Positions 1-9,949 are shown, numbered from the stretch's first letter. The stretch: 64,000 nt of DNA from Psychromonas sp. CNPT3 (GCF_000153405.2 NC_020802.1:453883-517882), one strand, 5' to 3'. The notes: a model not told the origin generated them from the sequence alone. Translations and numbers: made by a program.

Positions 1-1
1 A

Positions 2-1315
2 TTGTTAGGTTTGCCTGGGTATGCCTATGCTGCTGGGATCGAGTCTTTTTGGCTTGCTGGTGGCTTATTAATTGGTACTTGGCTGAACTGGCTTATTTGT
101 GCCAAACGTTTAAGAACGTATAGCATCACGACGAATAATGCGCTGACTTTACCCGAATATTTATCACGACGTTTTAATGATAATTCCAAAGTGATCCAAA
201 GCATTGCAGCTTTTTTTATTCTTATGTTTTTTCTTTTTTATACCAGCTCCGGTCTTGTAGCAGGTGGCAAGTTATTTGAAACCGTTTTTGGTCTTGATTA
301 TCGTGTTGCTGTGTTTATCGGTGCTGCGTGTGTGGTTTCTTACACTTTGTTTGGAGGGTTCTTAGCTGTTTCATGGACGGATCTCGTTCAAGGATTATTG
401 ATGTCAGCGGCCTTAATGATTGTGCCGATAGCCGCCATGCAAGGTGGATTCACACAGTTAACATTCGATTTAAACGCACTTGATCCTAATTTATTAAGCT
501 TGTGGATTGGCATGGATGGTGAGCCTTTATCGGCGATTGCCATCATTTCGTTATCTGCATGGGGCCTAGGGTATTTTGGACAACCCCATATTCTTGCGCG
601 TTTTAAAGCGACACGCAGTAATGCAGATTTAGTCAAAGCGCGACGCATTGCCGTTATTTGGACTGCATTATCAATGGCAGGCGCCTTGTTAGTTGGCTTG
701 GTCGGTTTATTGTATGTACAGGGCCACCCAACGTTAGTACTGGCCGATGGTGAAAAAATCTTTATGCTGTTAGTAAATGCGATTTTCCATCCATTAATTG
801 CCGGCATTTTATTAGCTGCAATTTTGGCTGCTATTATGAGCACGGCTGATTCACAATTGTTGGTTTCATCCTCTGCATTAGCAGAAGATTTTTATAAAAA
901 CATCTTCAAACCAAGTGCAAGCTCGGAAGAGGTGGTGATGGTAGGGCGTATTGGCGTGGTTATTTTATCGTTAATTGCACTGTTCTTAGCGATGGATCCT
1001 GATAGCTCCGTATTAGGGCTCGTTTCTTATGCTTGGGCTGGATTTGGGGCCGCGTTTGGGCCGGTATTAATATTTAGCCTATACTGGAAACGTATGAACC
1101 GTCAGGGCGCAATTGCCGGTATCTTAGTCGGTGGCATCTCTATCGTCATCTGGAAACAACTAAGTGGGGGTATTTTTGAGTTATATGAAATTGTCCCTGG
1201 GATCATTTTTGCCTGTATCGCTATTGTGGCTGCAAGTCTACTGACTAAAAAGCCAGGAGACGAAGTGCTTGCGCAATATGAGCAATACAAAATAAACCTA
1301 AAAGAATTACCTTAG
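2..1315 (+). CDS. putP: Sodium/proline symporter PutP, 5' end outside window
   Basis: The inner-membrane protein imports L-proline with Na+ (solute:sodium symporter family). The visible 437 residues are a run of hydrophobic segments. The stretch LPEYLSRRF near residue 50 and the serine-rich STADSQLLVSSSA near residue 280 match the PutP core and its Na+-binding helix. PutP of enterics has about 500 residues, so roughly 65 N-terminal residues lie before the window; the apparent TTG start at the edge is not real. A long inverted repeat just after the stop probably ends transcription. The family is certain, and proline as substrate is very likely from the overall resemblance to PutP. Confidence 0.9.
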   Translation: MLGLPGYAYAAGIESFWLAGGLLIGTWLNWLICAKRLRTYSITTNNALTLPEYLSRRFNDNSKVIQSIAAFFILMFFLFYTSSGLVAGGKLFETVFGLDYRVAVFIGAACVVSYTLFGGFLAVSWTDLVQGLLMSAALMIVPIAAMQGGFTQLTFDLNALDPNLLSLWIGMDGEPLSAIAIISLSAWGLGYFGQPHILARFKATRSNADLVKARRIAVIWTALSMAGALLVGLVGLLYVQGHPTLVLADGEKIFMLLVNAIFHPLIAGILLAAILAAIMSTADSQLLVSSSALAEDFYKNIFKPSASSEEVVMVGRIGVVILSLIALFLAMDPDSSVLGLVSYAWAGFGAAFGPVLIFSLYWKRMNRQGAIAGILVGGISIVIWKQLSGGIFELYEIVPGIIFACIAIVAASLLTKKPGDEVLAQYEQYKINLKELP

Positions 1316-1321
1316 TGTTTA

Positions 1322-1371
1322 TTGGAAGCCCTCTTATTTAAGAATATCGTTGCTATAAGGTGGGCTTCCAA
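1322..1371 (+). terminator. Probable terminator after putP
   Basis: Perfect 10-bp inverted repeat TTGGAAGCCC / GGGCTTCCAA with a 30-base interior that contains a second pairing (CTTAT/ATAAG), seven bases after the putP stop and followed by an AT-rich stretch. The long arm spacing and lack of a strict T-run keep confidence moderate. Confidence 0.5.
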
Positions 1372-1402
1372 ATTAATTTTATATAAACCAAAAGAGAAAT
1401 GC

Positions 1403-1786
1403 ATGAAATTAGGGGCTTTTTCAATCAGTTTAAGCGTTAAAAATCTGCAGAAATCAAAATCATTTTACGAGCGATTAGATTTTAAAGTGATTGGTGGAGA
1501 TGCGGATAAACATTGGTTAATAATGCGTAATGGCAAGCATACGATTGGCTTGTTTAATGCGATGTTTGAAAAAAACGTGATGACGTTTAATCCCGGTTGG
1601 GATGAAGACTGTACGCCACTTGATGATTTTGTTGATATCCGTGAACTGCAAAAAACACTTAAATCACGCGCCATTAAATTTGAGACAGAAGTCGATGAAA
1701 ATTCTACGGGACCTGCCGATTTTATTATTATCGATCCCGATGGAAATCCTATTTTGATCGATCAACACGTCGATAAATTGCGCTAA
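1403..1786 (+). CDS. VOC-fold (glyoxalase/bleomycin-resistance-like) protein
   Basis: A 127-residue protein of the vicinal oxygen chelate superfamily. It opens with KLGAFSISLSVKNLQKSKSFYERLDF, typical of the first beta-alpha-beta unit of one-domain VOC proteins, and ends with GPADFIIIDPDGNPILIDQH, the usual second half with an Asp-Pro-Asp-Gly turn before the last strand. The ATG at 1403 is chosen because AAAGAGAA precedes it and the match to the fold begins there; the longer frame back to 1322 runs through the putP terminator. Substrate and metal are unknown. It is a single gene between putP and the convergent greB. Confidence 0.75.
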   Translation: MKLGAFSISLSVKNLQKSKSFYERLDFKVIGGDADKHWLIMRNGKHTIGLFNAMFEKNVMTFNPGWDEDCTPLDDFVDIRELQKTLKSRAIKFETEVDENSTGPADFIIIDPDGNPILIDQHVDKLR

Positions 1787-1804
1787 ATTGTTATTTATGT
1801 AAAT

Positions 1805-2296
1805 TTAAAAGTCATAATCTATTGTTAGGATATACCAAGTTTGTATGCCTGTTGGCGTCTTAACTTGCGCTTCATCATCCACTTCTAATTTTAATAACGC
1901 CCGCGCCATTGGGCTATCAATCGAAATATAATCTTTACGTGTTTGTAACGTGCCTCGTTGATAAATTTCATCGGGACCGACTATTTTAAAGTTTTTTATT
2001 TCACCTTCATCATTTTCGATACTGAGCTTCGCACCAAAAAACACTTTATTAGCTTGCTGTTTTGAGGGGCTAATAATGCTGACTTGTTGTAGGCGTTTTG
2101 TTAAAAAACGAATACGTGAATCTATTTGCCGTAAAATCCGTTTATTTTCTTTGTAGTCTGCATTGTCAGATCGGTCACCTAAACTGGCGGCCCAGGTAAC
2201 CTTACGAGTTATTTCTGGGCGATATTCGCGCCATAGGTGTTCTAACTCTGTTTGCAGCGTTTTAAAGCCTTCAGGAGTGATTAAATTAGTCCGCAA
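1805..2296 (-). CDS. greB: Transcription elongation factor GreB
   Basis: GreB rescues backtracked RNA polymerase by stimulating cleavage of the nascent RNA 3' end. At 163 residues it has the family length: an N-terminal coiled coil (about residues 1-75) whose tip has the acidic pair in SLGDRSDNADYKENKR, then an FKBP-like C-terminal domain with SPMARALLKLEVDDEAQV. The sequence resembles GreB more than GreA. The start is a TTG at 2296; MRTNLITPEGF then matches the known GreB N-terminus, and no ATG fits. The ribosome site is weak. It is transcribed alone, convergent with the VOC gene. Confidence 0.92.
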   Translation of the reverse strand: MRTNLITPEGFKTLQTELEHLWREYRPEITRKVTWAASLGDRSDNADYKENKRILRQIDSRIRFLTKRLQQVSIISPSKQQANKVFFGAKLSIENDEGEIKNFKIVGPDEIYQRGTLQTRKDYISIDSPMARALLKLEVDDEAQVKTPTGIQTWYILTIDYDF

Positions 2297-2438
2297 GATA
2301 TAACACCATTAATAAAAGATAAGAGAGCTTTCTTTATAACGATCCCATTTATATTTGCAAGTGTTTTACGCCAAAAGCAGGGTGATCAACAATTAATGCA
2401 TGAATAGAGTCGTTATTTATAAGTCATTAGACAATAAA

Positions 2439-2459
2439 AAGCCCGCATAAAGCGGGCTT
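2439..2459 (-). terminator. Intrinsic terminator of adhE
   Basis: Read on the minus strand, GCCCGC and GCGGGC pair around a short AT loop and are followed by TTTTTATTG. It sits 20 bp past the adhE stop. Confidence 0.85.
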
Positions 2460-2479
2460 CTTGGTGCATTTAAAAAAGA

Positions 2480-5137
2480 TTATTTCGCTTTTTTATCTGC
2501 TTTTTTTTCTTCTTTTACGCTTGCAACTGGTGCATCCATAACGTCAACGTATGGCGTACCGTAATAAGATGCAAGTAACACTTCTTTAAGCTCTGCAATT
2601 AATGGGTAACGAGGATTTGCGCCAGTACATTGGTCATCAAACGCTTGTTCTGCAAGATCATCAAGTGCGGCTAAGAAATCAGCTTCATTAACGCCAGCAT
2701 CACGAATTGAAAGTGGAATGTTTAATTCAACTTTAAGCTCTTCTAACCAAGTTAATAGACTGTTGATTTTATCTTCAGTATTACCTTCATAGAAGCCAAG
2801 GTGGATTGCGATTTCTGCATAACGCGCACGTGCTTTCGGACGGTCATACTGAGAGAACGTACCTTGCTTAGTTGGTTTGTTTGTTGCGTTGTAACGAATA
2901 GTGTTAGTCAATAACAATGCGTTTGCTAAGCCATGTGGAATATGGAATTGGTTACCCAATTTATGCGCCATAGAGTGACACACACCTAGGAATGATTGTG
3001 CAAAGGCCATTCCGGCAATTGTTGCTGCATTGTGCACTTTCTCACGTGCAACTGCATCGTTTTTACCGTTGTGGTAAGAGCTTGGTAAAAATTCTTTTAA
3101 TAATTTAAGGGCTTGTAATGCTTGGCCATCAGAATATTCATTTGCAAGAATTGAAACATAAGCTTCGATTGCATGAGTAACGGCATCATAACCACCAAAT
3201 GCACAAAGTGATTTAGGCATATCCATGACTAAGTTTGCATCAATAACAGCCATTGTTGGTGTTAGTTCATAATCTGCAAGAGGGTATTTTTTACCTGTTT
3301 CATCATCCGTTACTACGGCAAATGGCGTTACTTCTGAACCGGTACCTGACGTTGTTGTAATACAAACAAGATCCGCTTTAATACCCATTTTAGGGAATTT
3401 GTAAATACGTTTACGGATATCCATAAAGCGCATTGCTAAATCTTCAAAGTTTGTTTCAGGATGCTCATAAAGAACCCACATGATTTTCGCTGCATCCATT
3501 GGAGAGCCACCACCTACTGCAAGAATAACATCAGGATTAAATGCATTTAATGCGGCAGCACCTTTTTTGATGATAGAAAGCGTTGGATCAGCTTCTACTT
3601 GGTGGAATACTTCAACGTGTGTACCTTGCGCTTTTAAAATCTCAACAAGACTGTCAACATAACCATTAGCGAATAAGAAACCATCCGTTACGATCATTGC
3701 ACGTTTTTTGTCTGCTAAGTCAGTCATCGCAATCGGTAAACAGCCACGACGGAAGTAGATTGATTTAGGTAGTTTATGCCATAACATATTTTCAGCTCGC
3801 TTCGCAATGGTTTTAGTATTCAATAAATGTTGTGGGCCAACGTTTTCAGAGACAGCGTTACCACTGTGTGAGCCACAACCTAGCGTTAATGACGGAGCAA
3901 AACCGAAGTTATACAGGTCACCAATACCACCATGAGAAGTAGGAGAGTTAATAAGAATACGACATGCTTTCATTGCAACACCAAACGCATCAACACGTTT
4001 AGAGTTTGCATCTTGATCTGTGTAAAGCGCCGCTGTATGACCTACACCACCTATATCGAGTACAAGCTGTGCTTGGATCACTGCGTGATCATAGTCTCTT
4101 GCTTTAAATAGGCCTAAAGTTGGAGATAGTTTTTCATGTGCAAACATATTTTCAACGGTCACTTCATCGCCTTCGCCCACTAGAATTTTAGCGGAAGTAG
4201 GCACTTTAACACCAGCAAGTTTTGCAATCGTATAGGCTGTTTGGCCTACAATTTTCGCGTTAAGTGCACCATCAATAAACATGATGTTCGCGACTTTATC
4301 TGCATCTTTCTTATTAAGGATAACTGCGCCGTATTCTTCTAAGCGCGCTTTAAATGCATCGTATTGAGATTCAACAACAATGACAGCCTGCTCTGAAGCA
4401 CAGATCATACCGTTATCAAATGTTTTTGACATTAATATAGAAGAAACCGCACGTTTTAGATCTGCTGTTTCATCGATAACAACAGGTGTGTTACCTGCGC
4501 CTACACCGATAGCAGGGTTACCTGATGAGTAAGCTGCTTTAACCATACCAGGGCCACCCGTCGCAAGGATAACCGCTGTGTCTTTATGTTTCATGATAGT
4601 GTTAGTTAGTTCTAACGAGGGTACATCAATCCAACCAATAATATCTTTCGGCGCGCCGGCTTTAACCGCTGCTTCTAATACGATTTGAGCTGCGTAGTTA
4701 GTACATTTTTTAGCACGTGGATGCGGTGCAATAATACAAGCATTACGCGTTTTAAGTGCCATTAATGTTTTAAAGATAGCGGTTGAAGTTGGGTTTGTGG
4801 TCGGAATGATTGCACAAATAATTCCCATCGGCTCAGAAAGCGTTACCGTACCTAATTCATCATTACGAGAGACTTCGTCACATGTTTTTGTGGTTGCATA
4901 TTTGCTATAAATGAACTCAGAAGCAAAGTGGTTTTTAATTACTTTATCTTCCATGATGCCCATGCCCGTTTCTTCTACGGCCATTTTAGCAAGTTCGATA
5001 CGGTGTGTTGATACTTTAAGTGCTGCCATACGGAATATTTCATCTACTTTTTCTTGTGAAAAAGTAGAATATTCTTCCTGAGCAGCCTTTACTCGGCTGA
5101 TCAGAGCTTCTAGCTCTGCAACTGTGCTTACCGTCAT
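2480..5137 (-). CDS. adhE: Bifunctional acetaldehyde-CoA/alcohol dehydrogenase AdhE
   Basis: AdhE reduces acetyl-CoA to acetaldehyde and then ethanol, using two NADH, and assembles into cytoplasmic spirosomes. Residues 1-440 form the aldehyde dehydrogenase half, with the catalytic Cys in MICASEQA; residues 450-870 form the iron-dependent alcohol dehydrogenase half, with GGGSPMDAAK and metal-site histidines in AHKLGNQFHIPHG. The ATG at 5137 (885 aa, MTVSTVAEL) is preferred to a TTG at 5149, because GGAG lies correctly before 5137 and the TTG overlaps it; E. coli AdhE starts at the same place. The C-terminal tail is lysine-rich. It is monocistronic, with FNR-like and HexR-like sites upstream. 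Confidence 0.97.
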   Translation of the reverse strand: MTVSTVAELEALISRVKAAQEEYSTFSQEKVDEIFRMAALKVSTHRIELAKMAVEETGMGIMEDKVIKNHFASEFIYSKYATTKTCDEVSRNDELGTVTLSEPMGIICAIIPTTNPTSTAIFKTLMALKTRNACIIAPHPRAKKCTNYAAQIVLEAAVKAGAPKDIIGWIDVPSLELTNTIMKHKDTAVILATGGPGMVKAAYSSGNPAIGVGAGNTPVVIDETADLKRAVSSILMSKTFDNGMICASEQAVIVVESQYDAFKARLEEYGAVILNKKDADKVANIMFIDGALNAKIVGQTAYTIAKLAGVKVPTSAKILVGEGDEVTVENMFAHEKLSPTLGLFKARDYDHAVIQAQLVLDIGGVGHTAALYTDQDANSKRVDAFGVAMKACRILINSPTSHGGIGDLYNFGFAPSLTLGCGSHSGNAVSENVGPQHLLNTKTIAKRAENMLWHKLPKSIYFRRGCLPIAMTDLADKKRAMIVTDGFLFANGYVDSLVEILKAQGTHVEVFHQVEADPTLSIIKKGAAALNAFNPDVILAVGGGSPMDAAKIMWVLYEHPETNFEDLAMRFMDIRKRIYKFPKMGIKADLVCITTTSGTGSEVTPFAVVTDDETGKKYPLADYELTPTMAVIDANLVMDMPKSLCAFGGYDAVTHAIEAYVSILANEYSDGQALQALKLLKEFLPSSYHNGKNDAVAREKVHNAATIAGMAFAQSFLGVCHSMAHKLGNQFHIPHGLANALLLTNTIRYNATNKPTKQGTFSQYDRPKARARYAEIAIHLGFYEGNTEDKINSLLTWLEELKVELNIPLSIRDAGVNEADFLAALDDLAEQAFDDQCTGANPRYPLIAELKEVLLASYYGTPYVDVMDAPVASVKEEKKADKKAK

Positions 5138-5265
5138 ATATTTCTCCAAAAGTGTATAAAATTATAAAGTTTAAAAATGTTTTAATAAAATTTTGATGAT
5201 TTTTAATTCATCGACCTTAGTAAAAAACTTTCATACTTAGTATAGGAATTTGCATTTATGAGATC

Positions 5266-5279
5266 TTGATCGAGATCAT
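5266..5279. promoter_or_regulatory. FNR-like box upstream of adhE
   Basis: TTGAT-CGAG-ATCAT differs by one base from the FNR consensus TTGAT-N4-ATCAA. It lies 129 bp before the adhE start. FNR activates fermentation genes when oxygen is absent; the role here is inferred. Confidence 0.6.
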
Positions 5280-5281
5280 GT

Positions 5282-5296
5282 TGTAAGTAAGTTACA
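5282..5296. promoter_or_regulatory. HexR-like operator upstream of adhE
   Basis: TGTAAGTAAGTTACA is a TGTAA-N5-TTACA dyad. It differs at one position per half from the published HexR consensus TGTAAT-N3-ATTACA and lies two bases from the FNR-like box. The same dyad type occurs before ackA and pflB. Confidence 0.5.
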
Positions 5297-5668
5297 ACAT
5301 AATGCTTAAATCTTTATATCATGCTGATAAATTGCCATTTTGTTTATTTATCACGTATTTTTTATTCTATTTAAGATCTGCTTCCAATATACGCCCGCGT
5401 TGATTTTTTGTATACAAATTGAACAAGTTAATAATGCCAAAGGAACTAAAAAGGTTACCCGTCTTGCTTGTTGAAATTATCCCACCCTGCGTTGTGAGCT
5501 TTGAAGTGAGAACAACACTCTCCTACAACCCACGCCTTGCTAGTGTTAATTTTTCCTACGCAATACATGAAAACTTAATTAATTCCTTTGGTATAACGTA
5601 TTTATTAGTGCCGATTTGCCTGCTATATTAAGTTATCTTATTTGGTTAATTTTTATTAATGGGTTTTT

Positions 5669-6751
5669 ATGCAAAATGTATCTACATTGGCGCGCTCACT
5701 ATTGTGCTGCGCCTCTCTTGTTATTGCGCTTGCGGGTATTAAAATTGCAGCCCCTATTGTGGTGCCTTTTTTACTGGCGTTATTTATTGCCATTATTTGT
5801 AATCCGGCGGTTAACTTTTTAGAGCGATATCGCATTCCAAGAGGTTTTGCTATCACCTTAATTATTGGCTTTATCTTTTTTCTCTTTATTGGTTTAGGGG
5901 GGGTTATAGGTAGTTCGGTGAATGAATTTAGACAAGCATTGCCTTCGTATGAAGCGCAACTGTCGACGCAACTGAGTTGGGCAGTGCAGTGGATGGGGGA
6001 ACATCACATTGAAATAAATAAGTTTGAAATTCAATCTTATTTTAATCCGGCTAAAGTGATGACCCTAGTGACGGCAACTCTCAGTGGCTTTAGTAGTATG
6101 TTAGGTAATATCTTTTTATTGTTATTGACCGTTGTGTTTATGTTGGTTGAAGGAGAAGGCTTTAGTAAAAAATTGCATATCGCCTTTGATGATCCCATTG
6201 GTAAAGAAAAACGCATGCAACGCTTTTTAAATATGGTTAACCGCTATATGGCCATAAAAACATTAATTAGTCTGGCAACGGGGCTTATTATTGGCTTTGT
6301 TTTATGGATCATGAACGTTGATTTTTTTGTGCTCTGGGCTTTATTGGTTTTTTTATTAAATTACATTCCCAACATAGGCTCTATTTTGGCCGCAGTGCCT
6401 ACGGTGATATTAACCTTTTTACAATTAGGTATGGGCTCGGCATCGATTGTTATCGGTCTGTTTGTGGCGGTCAATATGATCATGGGTAACATGGTTGAGC
6501 CTAAATACATGGGGCGTAGCTTAGGGCTTTCTACATTGGTGGTGTTTTTATCTTTAATTTTTTGGGGGTGGTTATTAGGTATGGTGGGCATGTTATTGTC
6601 GGTGCCTTTAACCATGATCTGTAAAATTGCCTTAGAAAATAGTAAAGAGGGGGCTTGGTTTGCTATATTACTCAGCTCAGATGAAGAAATTGATGAATTA
6701 ATAAAAGAAGAAAAGAGTGCCTGTAACGATGAAATTATTAGAAAAGATTAA
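5669..6751 (+). CDS. tqsA: AI-2E family transporter (TqsA-like)
   Basis: A 360-residue inner-membrane protein of the AI-2 exporter (PerM/TqsA) family. It has two or three N-terminal hydrophobic segments (residues 10-85), a middle soluble stretch (about 90-140), then further segments with the family signature region LLNYIPNIGSILAAVPTVIL near residue 235 and the MVEPKYMGRSLGLS motif near residue 275. Members export autoinducer-2 or act as ion antiporters, and sequence alone cannot fix the substrate. The acidic-basic tail overlaps the start region of the next gene, so the two are probably co-transcribed. Confidence 0.8.
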   Translation: MQNVSTLARSLLCCASLVIALAGIKIAAPIVVPFLLALFIAIICNPAVNFLERYRIPRGFAITLIIGFIFFLFIGLGGVIGSSVNEFRQALPSYEAQLSTQLSWAVQWMGEHHIEINKFEIQSYFNPAKVMTLVTATLSGFSSMLGNIFLLLLTVVFMLVEGEGFSKKLHIAFDDPIGKEKRMQRFLNMVNRYMAIKTLISLATGLIIGFVLWIMNVDFFVLWALLVFLLNYIPNIGSILAAVPTVILTFLQLGMGSASIVIGLFVAVNMIMGNMVEPKYMGRSLGLSTLVVFLSLIFWGWLLGMVGMLLSVPLTMICKIALENSKEGAWFAILLSSDEEIDELIKEEKSACNDEIIRKD

Positions 6752-7643
6752 TTGGGAACGTATTGCTCAATTACCAGAAAATGAATTGCAACGCCTTTAC
6801 CATGGGCGAGGATTTCAACATTTAGAGACCAGCCATATCAATATTGAGTGGTTGTCTCCGGTGATCTTAATTATTCTTTATAAAGAAGAGAGCCTTGACG
6901 ATCTGACCTTACTGAGTACCCAGCTTTTACATAAAATGCAAAGTATTAACTTTGGGGTGAAAAGTATACAAGTGCAATATCGCTGCCGAGATCATGCACC
7001 GACCCAACTCTTGTGGGGCGAGGTAGTACAGGATCTTGTCGGTATTGAAAATGGCTTGAAATATACTTTAAACTTAGGCCGTAATCAAAATTATGGTTTA
7101 TTTTTAGATATGAAAAATGGGCGAAATTGGTTACGTGAAAATGCCCAAGATAAGTCGATATTAAATCTTTTCTCGTACACTTGTGGTTTTTCATCGGTGG
7201 CGATAGAAGGGGGCGCAAAACGCGTTATTAATTTAGACATGAGTAAAGCGGCTTTGGCGGTTGGTCGTGATAACCACCGTTTAAATGGCCATGATTTGAG
7301 TAAAGTAAAATATTTGGGTCATGATCTTTTTAAATCTTGGGGCAAACTAAAACGTCTTGGACCTTATGATATTGTCATTGCGGATCCGCCTTCGTTACAA
7401 AAGGGCTCAATCAATATAGAGCGTGATTACCCTAAAATAATGCGTCGTCTACCTGAATTATTAAATACAGGCGGGCTTGCCTTATTGTGTTTAAACTCTC
7501 CTGATTTAGATTTTGCTTTTTTAGAGCGCACGCTTGCGGAGCAATGCCCCGAGGCAAAAATCATCAAAAGAATAGAGCCTGAAGCGCATTTTATCAATAT
7601 TAACAGTGAGCGCAGTTTGAAGTGTTTATTGATTAGTTTGTAG
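6729..7643 (+). CDS. Class I SAM-dependent methyltransferase (RlmK/RlmI-type C-terminal domain)
   Basis: About 304 residues. The C-terminal two-thirds is a Rossmann methyltransferase of the Methyltrans_SAM family: LNLFSYTCGFSSVAIEGGAKRVINLDMSK is the SAM-binding motif I region with the acidic post-I residue, and IVIADPPS is the N/D-P-P-like motif IV found in rRNA base methyltransferases. It resembles RlmK/RlmI-related proteins without their PUA or THUMP domains, so an RNA target is likely but unproven. ATG 6729 gives MKLLEK; a GTG at 6717 with AAGAAG before it is an alternative. Both overlap the end of tqsA, which indicates translational coupling. Confidence 0.75.
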   Translation: MKLLEKINWERIAQLPENELQRLYHGRGFQHLETSHINIEWLSPVILIILYKEESLDDLTLLSTQLLHKMQSINFGVKSIQVQYRCRDHAPTQLLWGEVVQDLVGIENGLKYTLNLGRNQNYGLFLDMKNGRNWLRENAQDKSILNLFSYTCGFSSVAIEGGAKRVINLDMSKAALAVGRDNHRLNGHDLSKVKYLGHDLFKSWGKLKRLGPYDIVIADPPSLQKGSINIERDYPKIMRRLPELLNTGGLALLCLNSPDLDFAFLERTLAEQCPEAKIIKRIEPEAHFININSERSLKCLLISL

Positions 7644-7677
7644 TATTTAGTCTTTAGTCTTTTTAAAGTATAAAAAA

Positions 7678-7704
7678 GCCCGTTAATGCATCGCATTAAC
7701 GGGC
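7678..7704. terminator. Bidirectional terminator between methyltransferase gene and pta
   Basis: Perfect 12-bp stem GCCCGTTAATGC / GCATTAACGGGC with a three-base loop, flanked by an A-run before and a T-run after, so it can stop both converging transcripts. Confidence 0.92.
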
Positions 7705-7720
7705 TTTTTACTAAGTATTA

Positions 7721-9883
7721 CTATTTTTTAGCCGCATCACGTTGTTGTGATTGTGTTGCTTGAATAGCCGTTAACGCGACCGTATAAACGATATCATCGA
7801 CTAATGCGCCACGTGATAAATCATTCACAGGTTTACGCATACCTTGCAACATTGGACCGATACTTATTAAGTCAGCACTACGTTGTACTGCTTTATAAGT
7901 CGTGTTACCTGTATTTAGATCTGGGAAGATAAATACAGTTGCTTGGCCCGCAACTTTAGAGTTAGGCGCTTTGCTTTTTGCAACATTTTCCATCACAGCC
8001 GCATCGTATTGAAGTGGACCATCAATTAATAAGTCTGGACGACGTTGTTGTGCAATTTTAGTTGCTTCACGTACTTTTTCAACATCTGATCCCGCACCTG
8101 AGTCACCCGTAGAGTAACTGATCATCGCAACTTTAGGCTCAATACCAAAAGCAATGGCAGAATCTGCTGATTGGATAGCGATATCAGCAAGTTGATCGGC
8201 TGTTGGATCGGGATTAATAGCACAATCACCATAAACGAAAACTTGATCAGGTAGTAACATAAAGAAGACTGATGACACTAAGCTTGCGCCCGGTGCTGTT
8301 TTGATAAGCTGTAGTGCTGGGCGGATAGTATTTGCTGTTGTATGCACAGCGCCAGATACAAGACCTGCCACTTCATTTTCAGCTAACATCATGGTGCCTA
8401 ATACAACGGTATCTTGTAATTGTTCACGTGCAACGACGGCGGTTAAGCCTTTCGCTTTACGTAGTTCAACCATAGGTGCAACGTAGTTTTCGAACACATC
8501 AAGTGGGTTAATGATTTCAACATCATCTGTTAATTCAATACCCTGTAGTGAAGCAATGCGATGGATCTCTTTAGGATCGCCTAATAAAACCGGTGTTGCA
8601 ATGCCACGTTGTGCACAAATAAGTGCAGCTTGAATGGTGCGAGGCTCCGTACCTTCTGGCAATACAATACGTTGTCTAGTTTGACGTGCAAGCTCAGTTA
8701 AATGATAACGGAACGCAGGAGGAGACAAACGGCGTGACAAAGTAGAATCATTGGTCAATGTACTTAACCAATGATTATCAATATGGCTAGCAATATAATC
8801 TTGTACTTTTTCAATACGCTCTATATCGTCAACGGGTATTTCCATGTTGAAGTTTTGTAGGCGTTGCGCCGTTTTCCATGTGTTACTTTTGATAAGTAAT
8901 ACAGGTAAACCTGTTTCCATCGCGCGTTCACAAAGCTTCATCACTTCGTCTTCTGGCATGTAATCACCAGTAAGCAGTAAACAACCAATTTTCATACCAT
9001 TCATAACAGCAAGACACGCAGCAATGATCACATCACTACGATCGCCTGAAGTCACTAGCATTGAGCCCGCTTTAAAGTGCTCTAGCATATTTGGAATTGA
9101 GCGTGCGCAAAAAGTAACGGAATGTAAGCGTCGATGCGCAGCATCACCTTTATTTAGCACTTGTGCATCTAAGTATTGTATTAAATCTTGTACGCGTGGG
9201 GCAATAAGATCTGCGCTCCAAGGAATACAACCCAAAATAGGTAATGGGCTCTTGCTGAACATTTGTAATACTTCAAGATTTGTTTGCGCATTTACTTCTG
9301 GGATATCAAACATTTCACTAAGATCTGGACGACTTTTATCATGTTCATCAACCGGTGCGCCGACTTTATTGATAATACAGCCCGCAATACGTTTATTCTT
9401 TTTACCACCAAAAGCATCAACGGCAATTTCCATACGCTCTTTTAGCTGTTGTGAAGAATCATTACTTGGATGCGTCACAAAAACCATTTCAGCGTTTAAT
9501 GCTTTAGCAATGCTGTAGTTAATTTCATTGGCAAACTGATGTTTATCAGTCGGTACTAAACCTTCAACAATGATCACATCATTGTCTTTGGTGCCTTGAC
9601 GGAAACGCTCAACAATATTTTCAAGTAGATCTGATTTGCGTCCTGATGAAAGCATGTTTTCTGCATATTTCATTGCAAAAGGTTCAGGCGGGCAAAGAAC
9701 AGAGGCATTACGCAGCGTTGCGGTAGAGCGTTCAGGGCCTGTGTCACCAGGGCGAGGCTGTGCAATTGGCTTGAAAAAGTTAACTGCGATACCTTGACGT
9801 TCCATAGCGCGAACCATTCCAAGACTGACGGAGGTAACACCTACGCCTGAGCCAATAGGAATGAGCATAATAGTACGGGACAT
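7721..9883 (-). CDS. pta: Phosphate acetyltransferase (long form)
   Basis: Pta interconverts acetyl-CoA and acetyl phosphate; with AckA it yields ATP and acetate in fermentation. The 720 residues match the long enteric form: an N-terminal P-loop domain related to BioD ([20 protein letters not shown]), a central DRTGG domain (residues 215-330) and a C-terminal catalytic PTA domain (from about 390) with [12 protein letters not shown] and the [16 protein letters not shown] loop. ATG 9883 follows AAGGAA at good spacing. It lies 66 bp downstream of ackA on the same strand, in one operon. Both genes end at the shared terminator near 7690. Confidence 0.97.
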   Translation of the reverse strand: MSRTIMLIPIGSGVGVTSVSLGMVRAMERQGIAVNFFKPIAQPRPGDTGPERSTATLRNASVLCPPEPFAMKYAENMLSSGRKSDLLENIVERFRQGTKDNDVIIVEGLVPTDKHQFANEINYSIAKALNAEMVFVTHPSNDSSQQLKERMEIAVDAFGGKKNKRIAGCIINKVGAPVDEHDKSRPDLSEMFDIPEVNAQTNLEVLQMFSKSPLPILGCIPWSADLIAPRVQDLIQYLDAQVLNKGDAAHRRLHSVTFCARSIPNMLEHFKAGSMLVTSGDRSDVIIAACLAVMNGMKIGCLLLTGDYMPEDEVMKLCERAMETGLPVLLIKSNTWKTAQRLQNFNMEIPVDDIERIEKVQDYIASHIDNHWLSTLTNDSTLSRRLSPPAFRYHLTELARQTRQRIVLPEGTEPRTIQAALICAQRGIATPVLLGDPKEIHRIASLQGIELTDDVEIINPLDVFENYVAPMVELRKAKGLTAVVAREQLQDTVVLGTMMLAENEVAGLVSGAVHTTANTIRPALQLIKTAPGASLVSSVFFMLLPDQVFVYGDCAINPDPTADQLADIAIQSADSAIAFGIEPKVAMISYSTGDSGAGSDVEKVREATKIAQQRRPDLLIDGPLQYDAAVMENVAKSKAPNSKVAGQATVFIFPDLNTGNTTYKAVQRSADLISIGPMLQGMRKPVNDLSRGALVDDIVYTVALTAIQATQSQQRDAAKK

Positions 9884-9916
9884 AATAATTCCTTAAAATT
9901 AAGATCTAGATAATAT

Positions 9917-9938
9917 AAGGGAGCTGTTTTACTCCCTT
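9917..9938 (-). other. Hairpin in the ackA-pta intercistronic gap
   Basis: AAGGGAG and CTCCCTT pair around an 8-base loop between the two genes. No T-run follows on the minus strand, so it looks more like an RNA-processing or stability hairpin than a full terminator. Confidence 0.45.
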
Positions 9939-9949
9939 AAAAAAATTAA

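Larger units (their letters stand above)
5138..5668. other. Divergent control region adhE / tqsA
   Basis: About 530 bp without a convincing gene. The adhE-proximal part holds the FNR-like and HexR-like dyads at 5266-5296. The rest (about 5400-5640) shows only a loose inverted repeat, AACACT/AGTGTT at 5512-5545 followed by a short T-run. A 70-codon frame at 5419-5631 has no ribosome site and no recognisable sequence. Confidence 0.6.

Noticed and set aside
5419-5631. 70-codon open frame before tqsA
   Set aside because: No ribosome site, no recognisable protein pattern, lies in the adhE/tqsA control region.
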